A stretch of 12,138 nucleotides of DNA. Source: DATMER01 sp036277235 (GTDB lineage: Bacteria > Acidobacteriota > Thermoanaerobaculia > Multivoradales > UBA5704). Made by a program: the position numbers and the translations under genes. Below, one piece after another: positions 5,653-12,138 of this stretch; position 1 is the first letter of the stretch, and every line of letters starts with the position of its first letter. The notes under the pieces were generated by a model, which was given only the letters and a program-made list of their open reading frames with translations, did not search any database and was not told the origin of the DNA. The DNA is taken from assembly GCA_036277235.1 (NCBI GenBank), contig DASUNJ010000663.1:1-12138 (forward strand). Reading direction: 5' to 3'.

Positions 5653-7265
5653 TCGGAAGCCTCCATTAGCTCTGCCAGAATGCCATCAACTAATCGCTCC
5701 TGCTCGGCCAAGGGAAGTTCTTCAATACGTTTGGCCTGACGCAATTCCCATCGATGAAGGGCTTCAAGGTATCGGCGATAGCCTGGATCTCTCGCTTCGT
5801 AAGCAAGGCCTAACTCGGATAATTCGGCCGTCAGGCGCTGCAGATCGGCTTCCTCCTGCACAGTCCGGCTGTCAAGTCGGAACAGTCTGTCCCTTTCGCT
5901 AAGCTTATCTTGTGTAACTAGATCAAGTGTACTTGGCAGCCCAAACATTCGAATGAGTACTCCAGCCACACCCATGCCCCGCGGATCGGCATCCGGTTGG
6001 TGAACATCAACACGGTTACCCCGCCGCTGGAAGATCTGAACCTGCTGCGCCTTCAGCCCAGCTATAGTGAGCGGGTCGTGAGTGGTCAAGATGAGTTGAC
6101 TTGTTGGATCCAACCATGCTTCCGGCTCGTCCTCTACCTCCGCATCACCCCGCAAGAGGCCCGCATGTCTCGCTAACTCTCTCAGGTACCGGAGTTTCCA
6201 CACTGGATTAAGATGGGTATCCGGCTCGTCCAGGAGAAAGAGGGATTCCTCGTGGCGAGTGAACTGCATAAGCCCAACTACCGTCAATAACTGCTGCTCC
6301 CCTTCACTTAATTCAGAGAAGACGATCGTCTCGCCACCACGACGCACACGGACACGAACATCACGAACCAAGCTGGATATATCCGTACTCTCAAGAGCGG
6401 CAAACAATGCAGCCTCATCCTGATAGGCATTGCTCAGGCGCTGTAGAGCGGATCGACTGGGAATATAAAGGTATAAGCGGTCCTCGTCAGTCGGCCTCGA
6501 TCTATAGTCGTCCTGATGATCCTCTGTCACGGCAATCGGCGCGAGCGCCTCATCCCAGAGGTGCTGCAGAAATTTCTTTACAACTCCTCTCGACCACCAA
6601 AACCGAGGGTCACCAAGTTGAGCCACATCTTTGGGTGGGGGGCGCCTCTCGCTCCAATTCTTCGCCCATGGGGGCCTACGGAGAACAAGTAAAGCGGAAT
6701 CGAAAGCCTCAATACCAAAGTAACGCCGAAGGAATTCCGGAGGCTCCTCACCTCGCAAGAAGTACGCTAGAAGCACCCACCTGCTGTGCTCCGGCAGGCA
6801 ATAGAACAGCCGGCGTATAGGGGGGGCCGCACCGCTTTCGTCTTCAAGCAATGCGTCATAGAAGCGCTTTTGGTGCTGTTCAAAGTAGGACCTCAGGCGT
6901 GAGGTCGGTCCGGAGTAATACGCGAAAACATATTTAGGTAGATATTCATCTCTCTTCCGCTGGAAGGCGGCCCAAGAGATCTTCTTCTCCTCTCCTTTGG
7001 CACCAATCGCGATAACCGGCCGGCCACCCATGCGGCAGGAAACTCGGAGGCGCTGTTTGCGACAGTTGTAGACAATGTCATAACCAAAGGGTGCTGGGAC
7101 TCCAAGATCCAGAGCTCGAAAGATCAGCACGATCGCCTCAAGCAGATTGGACTTACCTGTACCGTTTTCACCAATGAGAACAGTCGTGAAGCGCTGCTCC
7201 TCAAGGTCTATAGTGAAGTCTTGTAGATTGCGAAATCCACTTACCGTCAACCGGTCGATTCTCAT
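5649..7265 (-). CDS. SMC/ABC-type AAA ATPase, PtuA-like
   Basis: The 538-aa product opens with RIDRLTVSGFRNLQDFTIDL, the RecF/SMC-like start, then Walker A GENGTGKS (residues 32-39). The ABC signature is LSEGEQQ (319-325), Walker B is FLLDEPDTHL with Asp346/Glu347, and the H-loop is LTTHDP with His396. The segment YVFAYYSGPTSRL (about residue 113) starts a long central insertion. After the H-loop there are about 140 residues, ending in charged helices; no TOPRIM motif is seen, so it is not an OLD nuclease, and no anticodon-nuclease zinc hook as in RloC is apparent. This architecture fits PtuA-type ATPases, which assemble with HNH nucleases and restrain them until infection. ATG 7265 overlaps the hsdS stop (ATGA), and its own stop overlaps the HNH start, placing it in the middle of a coupled operon. 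Confidence 0.87.
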   Translation of the reverse strand: MRIDRLTVSGFRNLQDFTIDLEEQRFTTVLIGENGTGKSNLLEAIVLIFRALDLGVPAPFGYDIVYNCRKQRLRVSCRMGGRPVIAIGAKGEEKKISWAAFQRKRDEYLPKYVFAYYSGPTSRLRSYFEQHQKRFYDALLEDESGAAPPIRRLFYCLPEHSRWVLLAYFLRGEEPPEFLRRYFGIEAFDSALLVLRRPPWAKNWSERRPPPKDVAQLGDPRFWWSRGVVKKFLQHLWDEALAPIAVTEDHQDDYRSRPTDEDRLYLYIPSRSALQRLSNAYQDEAALFAALESTDISSLVRDVRVRVRRGGETIVFSELSEGEQQLLTVVGLMQFTRHEESLFLLDEPDTHLNPVWKLRYLRELARHAGLLRGDAEVEDEPEAWLDPTSQLILTTHDPLTIAGLKAQQVQIFQRRGNRVDVHQPDADPRGMGVAGVLIRMFGLPSTLDLVTQDKLSERDRLFRLDSRTVQEEADLQRLTAELSELGLAYEARDPGYRRYLEALHRWELRQAKRIEELPLAEQERLVDGILAELMEASE

Positions 7266-9097
7266 GGCACTATCTCTATGACCCGGCGGCGATCAGTCAG
7301 CCTTTTCTCACGAACCTGGCCAGAGTCAATCTCCCTACGCAGTTGGGCATAAAACTGATCGATATCCTGTGCTAAAGCGGACTCCTTCCAGAGAGCCCCA
7401 GGTTCCATGGAACGACCATACGCCTGAATAATGTCGCGGAGATGCGTTGTGGAAATACTCGCTTCATCTGACATGCTCGCCTCCTGGTCTGTCGGCGGTT
7501 TGCGCCCCACTCTTCGAGCAACCATTGCGTCCGCCTTCTCCTTGGCAAGAGATCTCTTGACGTGCCTCACGAGAGCGCTTGCGGGCTCGTCGCTTCGATC
7601 TTGAGGTACGAGCTCACCACGAAATGCCCGCTCAAGAATGACTTGCTCGAGTGCCGCGAGGCGCTGAAGGGAGATTTCGACCATCTTCTCAAGACGAGCC
7701 AAGACCGAGATACTACGGGTGATCACCGACGCAATGCGTGCAGCCTCCTCCTTAGGGATCAGGGGCATAGGGAGGGAAGCCAGCGTCGAGAGGCTTATCG
7801 AAGCCAAATTAGTTGTCTGCCTCGCCTTGTCGAAGAAGAACGCTTGACCATTGGAGTTGGCGTAGTTAGAAACAAGCCCTGGAAGCAGACTGCCAGTAAT
7901 GAGACGCGCGCGAAAGACATGATTTTGATGGATACATTCTGGTAATTGGCCCTCCCAGATAGCGCTACGCCCGAGCTTATCCCGGTCGCCTCCTTCAATA
8001 AAAAGTATATCACCCTGCCTCAGCCTTAGCTCGTCGATCTCCGTCTCAGTCGCATCTATCTCTAACACATCGCGCAAGTCCAAAAACCCCCGCTGAACAT
8101 TGGCGACTCGCAGATACGGAACCGAGCGAAGCCTCTCGCCATGGCGACGTTTCTTTCCCTTAGTCAAGCCACCCTTCAGATTTGCAATCATATCAAGGCT
8201 TGCCCAAGCCCAGGAGCCGGGAATGGGGGCTAAGTCTGCGCTATCGTCGAAAGCAACAGGCTCCTTGTAAGCCTCTTTCCAGTTGTCATCCGCGGTAGAT
8301 TTTCCCCTCTCCATTCGCTTAGCCAACTCGGCCCTCTCCCAAAGTAGGCGCCGCTCGGAAAGAATGTTCTGCAAAAGAACAGCAGCGGATTCGACATCGG
8401 GATTAGCCCGCCTCCATTCGGCCGTCAGATCACCACGGAATGCTGCGGCAAGAAGGGCCTGCCTAAATTCATTGATCAAGGTAGGTATCGCGTCAAGCGA
8501 CTCCCGCGCGCGCCGACTCTTCTCCCGGAGTTCCTCGAGCTTCTGAACAATACGACGTTGCTCGTTCTTCGGCGGCAGGCAAATGTGAAATGATTCAGCC
8601 TCAGAGAAGTATATCGTCTTATGAGTAGAACCTTTGCCGAATCTGAGAAGACTTTCCTTTTCTGCTATAAAAAGAAGCGTTAGATATTTAGGATCTAGCG
8701 CCTCTGAAGGTACCCAGTTGACAAAGTCTTGGCTGGTAGCCATTGCTCGGCCGGTGATCACGACATAACCTAGTGATGCAGTGCGCGACAAGCATACCGT
8801 GCCCTCTGGCAGTAGACGCGCAGACGAGTTCTCTAGTCCTTCAGTTGATATTGTCTGTAACGTCTCGAAGATAATTCCTCCATGGTGCTCACGCGCATCA
8901 CGAATTCCGATCCAGGGTATACCACCATTCCAATAGCGTGCAATCCTACGACTGGGGGTATGACCGCTTTCCAAGCGCGCAATTTTAGAAAGAGCAACCC
9001 AACTCCAACCCGGGGGTGTCGGCAACCTTACACGCTTGAGCGAAAGCGCCAAGTGATATCTACGCGGTCGAGACGCCTTATTAATATGACTGCTCAA
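7262..9097 (-). CDS. hsdS: Type I restriction-modification specificity subunit HsdS, with C-terminal extension
   Basis: The 611-aa product has two target-recognition domains. TRD1 begins LPTPPGWSWVALSKIARLES (about residue 25) and ends before the first helical spacer (LPPKNEQRRIVQKLEEL from about 173, continuing RQALLAAAFRGDLT). TRD2 begins IPGSWAWASLDMIANLKGG (about 292), and the second spacer starts with IPKEEAARIASV (about 446), ending LERAFRGELVPQ (about 496). The shared AAFRGDLT/RAFRGELV motif at the end of both spacers is typical of HsdS. It dictates which bipartite sequence HsdM methylates. About 110 residues follow, with ALWKESALAQDIDQFYAQLR near 565-585, more than usual for a short HsdS. 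The start is TTG 9097-9095, overlapping the hsdM TGA (TTGA); no better ATG lies near the N-terminus. The stop overlaps the ATPase start. Confidence 0.93.
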   Translation of the reverse strand: MSSHINKASRPRRYHLALSLKRVRLPTPPGWSWVALSKIARLESGHTPSRRIARYWNGGIPWIGIRDAREHHGGIIFETLQTISTEGLENSSARLLPEGTVCLSRTASLGYVVITGRAMATSQDFVNWVPSEALDPKYLTLLFIAEKESLLRFGKGSTHKTIYFSEAESFHICLPPKNEQRRIVQKLEELREKSRRARESLDAIPTLINEFRQALLAAAFRGDLTAEWRRANPDVESAAVLLQNILSERRLLWERAELAKRMERGKSTADDNWKEAYKEPVAFDDSADLAPIPGSWAWASLDMIANLKGGLTKGKKRRHGERLRSVPYLRVANVQRGFLDLRDVLEIDATETEIDELRLRQGDILFIEGGDRDKLGRSAIWEGQLPECIHQNHVFRARLITGSLLPGLVSNYANSNGQAFFFDKARQTTNLASISLSTLASLPMPLIPKEEAARIASVITRSISVLARLEKMVEISLQRLAALEQVILERAFRGELVPQDRSDEPASALVRHVKRSLAKEKADAMVARRVGRKPPTDQEASMSDEASISTTHLRDIIQAYGRSMEPGALWKESALAQDIDQFYAQLRREIDSGQVREKRLTDRRRVIEIVP

Positions 9098-10527
9098 GCA
9101 AATATGTCCTCCGAGCCCAGCACCTCCACTAAGCTCTCGATTTCTTCTAACGCTACGCGCAAATTTGCCATGATTTCAGCAGAAATCCTCTCGGGGTCAG
9201 GGAATTCGCTCGCTTGATCGAGAGCGCCCACCCTAAGCCAGAAGAGATCCAAGCTGTTGCCGCGAGATGCTATCTGTTCACGAGTAAACGCGCGAAAGCG
9301 ACCCGACTCACCTTCGTCCCGGCGCTGAGCCTGCCCGTTGGGGTCTGAGCCAAATGCCTTTTCGAAATCGGAGAACATGTTGCGATTAATCTGTGTGCGC
9401 CTACCGAATGGAGGAACATTGGTCCGCAAATCATAAAACCAAACTCTCCTGGTAGTAGATTTGCCGTCCTTTGTACCCCGCTGGAAGAACAGGACATTCG
9501 TCTTAATTCCCTGGGCATAGAATATCCCGGACGGTAGGCGCAGAATAGTGTGAAGATTGCATTTATCCATCAGGTCTACGCGCACTCTTGTTCCTATGCC
9601 GTCCTCAAAGAGGACATTGTCTGGCAAAATGACCGCTGCCCGGCCTCCAGGCTTGAGCCCCAAATAGACATGCTGCAGAAAGGCAAGCTGCTTGTTGCTT
9701 GTGGGGAAAGTGAAATCATCGCGCAGAGGTCGCCCACCGCCCTTTTTAGTACCGAAAGGCGGGTTTGTTATTATGACGTCAGCCTTTGGAAGCTCGGTAC
9801 CCAAGGGAGACAAGCTATCTCCCAATAGAATGTTTCCTTCTATACCATGGAGAAATGCATTCATAAGACATAAGCGAAAGGCGCTCGTTACGAGTTCGAC
9901 ACCCACGAAGAGTTGACCTAGACGGGGCTTCTGGCCTATTTTTGAGTTGGCAAGGCCACGACTACCCTTTCTGATGTATCGATTCGCCGCGACCAAAAAG
10001 CCACCTGTACCCGCTGCCGGATCTTGAATCACTTCTCCTGCTTTTGGCTTTACGAGTGCGACAATAGAGTCAATGAGAGGTCTCGGAGTGAAATACTGTC
10101 CTGCGCCAGACTTCTGCTCGCTGGCGTTCTTCTCAAGCAAACCCTCATACATATCACCAAGGCCCTCTTCGCGGGCAGAATACCAGTCTATAGAGTTGAT
10201 CTCCGTCACGATTCTAGAAAGGTTCCGGGAGTGGCGAAGCGAAGTAGAAGCATTTGCGAAGATCTGCTGCACGCGGCCTCGCCCTTGAGTCCCGAGGCGG
10301 AGAAGAAGCTCCTTGTAGAAGACCAGTTGCTCGACCCCCTCCTTAGACGCTAGATCTGTCCACCGGTATCCCTTGGGAAGCTGACTTTCTCTGCCTGTCT
10401 CCTTTACCATTTTCAGGAAGAGCAGCCATGTAAGTTCGGTGATGTAGTCCTGGTAGGTGATGCCGTCGTCACGCAGCACATGGCAGAGTGCCCACAGCCT
10501 CTGGACAATATCTTTGGTCGGCAGCAT
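9094..10527 (-). CDS. hsdM: Type I N6-adenine DNA methyltransferase HsdM
   Basis: The 477-aa product has the HsdM N-terminal helical domain (LWALCHVLRDDGITYQDYIT, then ELTWLLFLKM, residues 11-40), then GAGQYFTPRPLIDSIV, the conserved lead-in to the catalytic domain. The S-adenosylmethionine motif I is DPAAGTGGFL from Asp169, and the catalytic motif IV is NPPFG from Asn255, both intact, so methylation activity is expected. The length is near the lower end for HsdM. With HsdS it should form an M2S1 methylase that marks host DNA. ATG 10527 has GAGG only 3 nt upstream and is the first gene of a four-gene operon; its stop overlaps the hsdS TTG start. No hsdR is found before it (the next gene upstream is a DUF6544-like gene) or after the cassette. 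Confidence 0.95.
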   Translation of the reverse strand: MLPTKDIVQRLWALCHVLRDDGITYQDYITELTWLLFLKMVKETGRESQLPKGYRWTDLASKEGVEQLVFYKELLLRLGTQGRGRVQQIFANASTSLRHSRNLSRIVTEINSIDWYSAREEGLGDMYEGLLEKNASEQKSGAGQYFTPRPLIDSIVALVKPKAGEVIQDPAAGTGGFLVAANRYIRKGSRGLANSKIGQKPRLGQLFVGVELVTSAFRLCLMNAFLHGIEGNILLGDSLSPLGTELPKADVIITNPPFGTKKGGGRPLRDDFTFPTSNKQLAFLQHVYLGLKPGGRAAVILPDNVLFEDGIGTRVRVDLMDKCNLHTILRLPSGIFYAQGIKTNVLFFQRGTKDGKSTTRRVWFYDLRTNVPPFGRRTQINRNMFSDFEKAFGSDPNGQAQRRDEGESGRFRAFTREQIASRGNSLDLFWLRVGALDQASEFPDPERISAEIMANLRVALEEIESLVEVLGSEDIFA

Positions 10528-10571
10528 TATCCTCGATCCGGCTCAATGCGTTCCCGATTGGTCAGGCCGCT

Positions 10572-10577
10572 ATTCTA
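10572..10577 (-). promoter_or_regulatory. Candidate -10 element of the hsdM operon
   Basis: On the minus strand this reads TAGAAT, five of six matches to the sigma-70 -10 consensus, 44 bp before the hsdM ATG. No good -35 match is found at the right distance, so an activator or a different promoter is possible. Confidence 0.3.
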
Positions 10578-10620
10578 CCCTTGAGACTACCAGAAGGAAG
10601 AGGGCAGCAGAGCCAGGAAC

Positions 10621-10646
10621 TGAGGCCTCTAAGTCCAGGGGCGGGT
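10621..10646. repeat. Right copy of imperfect direct repeat flanking the low-GC block
   Basis: TGAGGCC (10621-10627), 7 nt, CCAGGGGCG (10635-10643), GGT. It matches the left copy at 3516-3545 in block order and orientation, differing in gap length and by two bases before the final GGT. It lies in the spacer upstream of hsdM, where base composition returns to the GC-rich level. Confidence 0.4.
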
Positions 10647-10682
10647 GCCAGTTCCGTACAGGAGATTGGTGCTGTCGAGTCA

Positions 10683-11534
10683 TTACCGTCTAGCGCCGTA
10701 CTCCACCCCCACCGCCCGCCCCCGCCAGTAAGTCAACCGTCCCTCCGGCAGAATCCAAGCCACCTCCCCCTCCCGCGGCATCATCAAACCATCCACCCGC
10801 TCATACTCCCGGAAGTGCCCCTCCCACGGAGTCGGCAACCCCTTGCCGTTCACGTCCCGATACCTGGCGGGCGTGTAGACGCTTACGATCTCTCCCTTCT
10901 CGTTGAAGCGGAAGTCGAGGGAGACCGTAATTCCGGAGTCCGTGAGGGTGGCTCGCGCGGCGTTGTCGGCGATGGGCTCCCAGGTCACTCCCGCTCCAGG
11001 GAGCAGCGCGGTGGGGAGCCAGACCGACTCGGCGAGGTAGCGGTGGAGCGCCCCAGAGGCAAGATCGGTTCTTCCCCAGGCGTTCACGACGGGAATCAGC
11101 CCGGCTATGCTGGCCCGCATCGAACCGGTGCCTTCAAGGTAGCTGTCCCGCACCCTGACCGGCACCAGCGGGGACATGCGGATGGCCGCATCCCACACGA
11201 AGCCGGGCGGATCCACTGAGAAGCGCTGCACGCTCTTGAAGGGGCTCCAGGGCGCGTCGAGACTGCCCCGGAACTCGCCCTCGTACTCGATGAGGGCGGT
11301 CCGGATGAGCGGACGGCCCGGTTTTAGGGCGAATTCGAAGTAGCGTACCACCGGAGACGGCAGGCCCGCGAGCTGGTCGCGTGTGAACGTCCTTGCGGTC
11401 CCGCGCGGGGCAAGTCTTCCGACGGCTCTCGCCGTGGACCGGTTCCAGAGAAGGGTTCCTGCTCCGATGGCGGCTGCCGCGCTTCCCGCGACTCCTCCGG
11501 CTACCGCTACCATGACCCGGACCCAGCGTCTCAT
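10683..11534 (-). CDS. Membrane-anchored DUF6544-like protein of unknown function
   Basis: The 283-aa product starts MRRWVRVMVAVAGGVAG with one hydrophobic segment (about residues 5-29), so it is probably anchored in the inner membrane with the bulk outside. The rest matches my memory of the DUF6544 (also DUF6920) family: LPSPVVRYFEFAL (about 59-71), APWSPFKSVQRFSVDPPGFV (about 94-113), a GSM stretch, HRYLAESVWLPTALLPG (about 168-184), SLDFRFNEKGEIVSV, and PTPWEGHFREYERVDG near the end. Function is not known. The start at 11534 is preferred over a longer frame beginning near 11639 because GGGAGGAG lies just upstream and the membrane segment then sits at the N-terminus. It is divergent from the secreted-protein gene to its right and is not part of the restriction cassette. 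Confidence 0.8.
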   Translation of the reverse strand: MRRWVRVMVAVAGGVAGSAAAAIGAGTLLWNRSTARAVGRLAPRGTARTFTRDQLAGLPSPVVRYFEFALKPGRPLIRTALIEYEGEFRGSLDAPWSPFKSVQRFSVDPPGFVWDAAIRMSPLVPVRVRDSYLEGTGSMRASIAGLIPVVNAWGRTDLASGALHRYLAESVWLPTALLPGAGVTWEPIADNAARATLTDSGITVSLDFRFNEKGEIVSVYTPARYRDVNGKGLPTPWEGHFREYERVDGLMMPREGEVAWILPEGRLTYWRGRAVGVEYGARR

Positions 11535-11658
11535 CGCAACTCCTCCCTTCGGATTCCAGGGTACAGAGGTGGCGAGGTCGCTGCCAAGCGTCCACCATTG
11601 GTGAACGGTTTCTCCAGCGTCGTCCCGATTTCGGAACACGGCGGAGCGCCTCAGCGGG

Positions 11659-11684
11659 GCTCAGTCCCGAGGTTGGGACTGAGC
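11659..11684 (+). promoter_or_regulatory. Perfect 10-bp hairpin in the divergent intergenic region
   Basis: GCTCAGTCCC (11659-11668), a 6-nt loop, then GGGACTGAGC (11675-11684), followed on the plus strand by TTTCCTGAACTTCC. It sits between two divergent genes, 125 bp from one start and 123 bp from the other. It could be an operator, a transcript-end signal or part of the long leader of the downstream gene. Its perfection argues against chance. Confidence 0.5.
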
Positions 11685-11712
11685 TTTCCTGAACTTCCTT
11701 TGTTTTCAGTGA

Positions 11713-11798
11713 CTTGCCACTTGGCCACGGCCTTGCCTTGTAAGGGCGGCGAAGCGAGGCGCCAAACCGGCGCCCACAACGCCACCCGAAGTGGCAAG
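11713..11798 (+). promoter_or_regulatory. Structured 5' leader that could mask a ribosome site
   Basis: CTTGCCACTT (11713-11722) is the exact reverse complement of AAGTGGCAAG (11789-11798). The second arm runs into the Shine-Dalgarno sequence AAGGAGAGAG (11796-11805) of the secreted-protein gene. Between the arms are further self-complementary pieces: CCTT (11731-11734) with AAGG (11742-11745), and GGCGCC twice (11758-11763 and 11769-11774) around AAACC. The RNA could fold as a multi-branched element closing over the ribosome site. No known riboswitch class is recognised. Confidence 0.45.
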
Positions 11799-11807
11799 GA
11801 GAGAGTC

Positions 11808-12138
11808 ATGAAGAGAATCGTTTTGGCCGCTCTGCTGCTCGCCGCCGTCGCCGTGTCCGCGTCCGCCGAGAACTACGTGGGGAACAACGGCGTGACCTAC
11901 TCGGGGCCGAACCGGAACGCGCCCTACCAGTGCTTCTACAACAACTACAGCGGCCCGGCCGTTGATGGAGGGGCCTCCTACTGGACCCTGTTCACGTACC
12001 AGGACGCCAGCGGCAAGCCGATGCCGCGGGGGACCGAGCACTTCCAGGTGAGCGAGGAGGACTGGGATGGCTACAAGGCGACCTGGGCCGCTCCGGCGAA
12101 CTTCCCGGATCCGGCCACTTCGGGCACGCTGAACTACA
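11808..12138 (+). CDS. Secreted protein of unknown function, 3' end cut off by window edge
   Basis: ATG 11808 follows AAGGAGAGAG and opens a frame of 110 codons to the window edge. The N-terminus MKRIVLAALLLAAVAVSASA is a textbook Sec signal peptide with likely signal peptidase I cleavage after ASA (residue 20). The mature part seen so far is rich in Tyr, Asn, Gly and Pro (ENYVGNNGVTYSGPNRNAPY), has one cysteine (Cys45) and a DWDGYKATW segment. No domain is recognised. It is divergent from the DUF6544-like gene. Expression may be controlled through the palindromic leader before it. Small secreted proteins like this can be surface or matrix components, but that is a guess. Confidence 0.8.
   Translation, partial: MKRIVLAALLLAAVAVSASAENYVGNNGVTYSGPNRNAPYQCFYNNYSGPAVDGGASYWTLFTYQDASGKPMPRGTEHFQVSEEDWDGYKATWAAPANFPDPATSGTLNY

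Larger units (their letters stand above)
10528..10682. other. Intergenic region upstream of hsdM
   Basis: These 155 bp separate the DUF6544-like gene from hsdM, both on the minus strand. They hold a candidate -10 box for hsdM, the right copy of the flanking direct repeat, and an inverted repeat GGAACTG (10616-10622) / CAGTTCC (10649-10655) with a 26-nt loop that could be a weak terminator for the upstream gene or a regulator site. No tRNA or coding sequence was seen. Confidence 0.5.

Noticed and set aside
5649..7265. OLD-family or RloC/PrrC nuclease identity for the ATPase
   Set aside because: No TOPRIM motifs follow the H-loop, and no zinc hook or anticodon-nuclease region is seen; PtuA-like is the better fit given the adjoining HNH gene.
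10528..10682. tRNA or tRNA fragment as integration site
   Set aside because: No cloverleaf, T-loop consensus or CCA-type end could be found in this spacer on either strand.
10488..11219. Plus-strand open frame opposite hsdM start and the DUF6544-like gene
   Set aside because: It is the antisense shadow of a supported gene and has proline/histidine-rich, featureless content.

Overview
The window looks like a chromosomal stretch from a high-GC, free-living bacterium. Flanking genes are strongly GC-rich in third positions, several have purine-rich Shine-Dalgarno sites, and the gene set (Tat-type LD-carboxypeptidase, arylamine N-acetyltransferase, GAF sensor, secreted small protein) would suit Acidobacteriota, Myxococcota or a similar lineage. 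No rRNA, tRNA or other phylogenetic marker is present, so this placement is weak.

Layout. 1-513 (-): end-truncated GAF-domain sensor. 559-1623 (+): exported S66 LD-carboxypeptidase. 1652-2070: degenerate 21-bp tandem array whose unit core is palindromic and reads as a heptapeptide repeat on both strands. 2107-2859 (+): arylamine N-acetyltransferase with its catalytic triad intact. 2931-3518 (+): cysteine-rich protein of unknown function with a very strong ribosome site. 3633-3953 (+): broken VapB/VapC toxin-antitoxin remnant. 3937-4725 (-): a small ORF, an MNT-fold nucleotidyltransferase and its overlapping 77-aa partner. 4768-10527 (-): four-gene cassette hsdM, hsdS, SMC/ABC-type ATPase, HNH nuclease. 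10683-11534 (-): membrane-anchored DUF6544-like protein. 11808-end (+): start of a secreted protein behind a structured leader.

The centrepiece is the minus-strand cassette. A type I DNA methyltransferase and its specificity subunit are joined by 4-nt stop/start overlaps to a Septu (PtuA)-like ATPase and a PtuB-like HNH nuclease. No HsdR is present on either side. The arrangement suggests a defence system in which HsdM/HsdS supplies sequence recognition and self-marking, while the ATPase-HNH pair replaces the usual restriction translocase as effector. The HsdS subunit carries an extra C-terminal segment of about 110 residues that might be the coupling element; this is inference.

The block from about 3.6 to 10.65 kb is visibly less GC-rich than its flanks, holds toxin-antitoxin debris at its left edge, and is bracketed by a short imperfect direct repeat (3516-3545 and 10621-10646). 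It therefore looks like an acquired defence island set between ordinary chromosomal genes.
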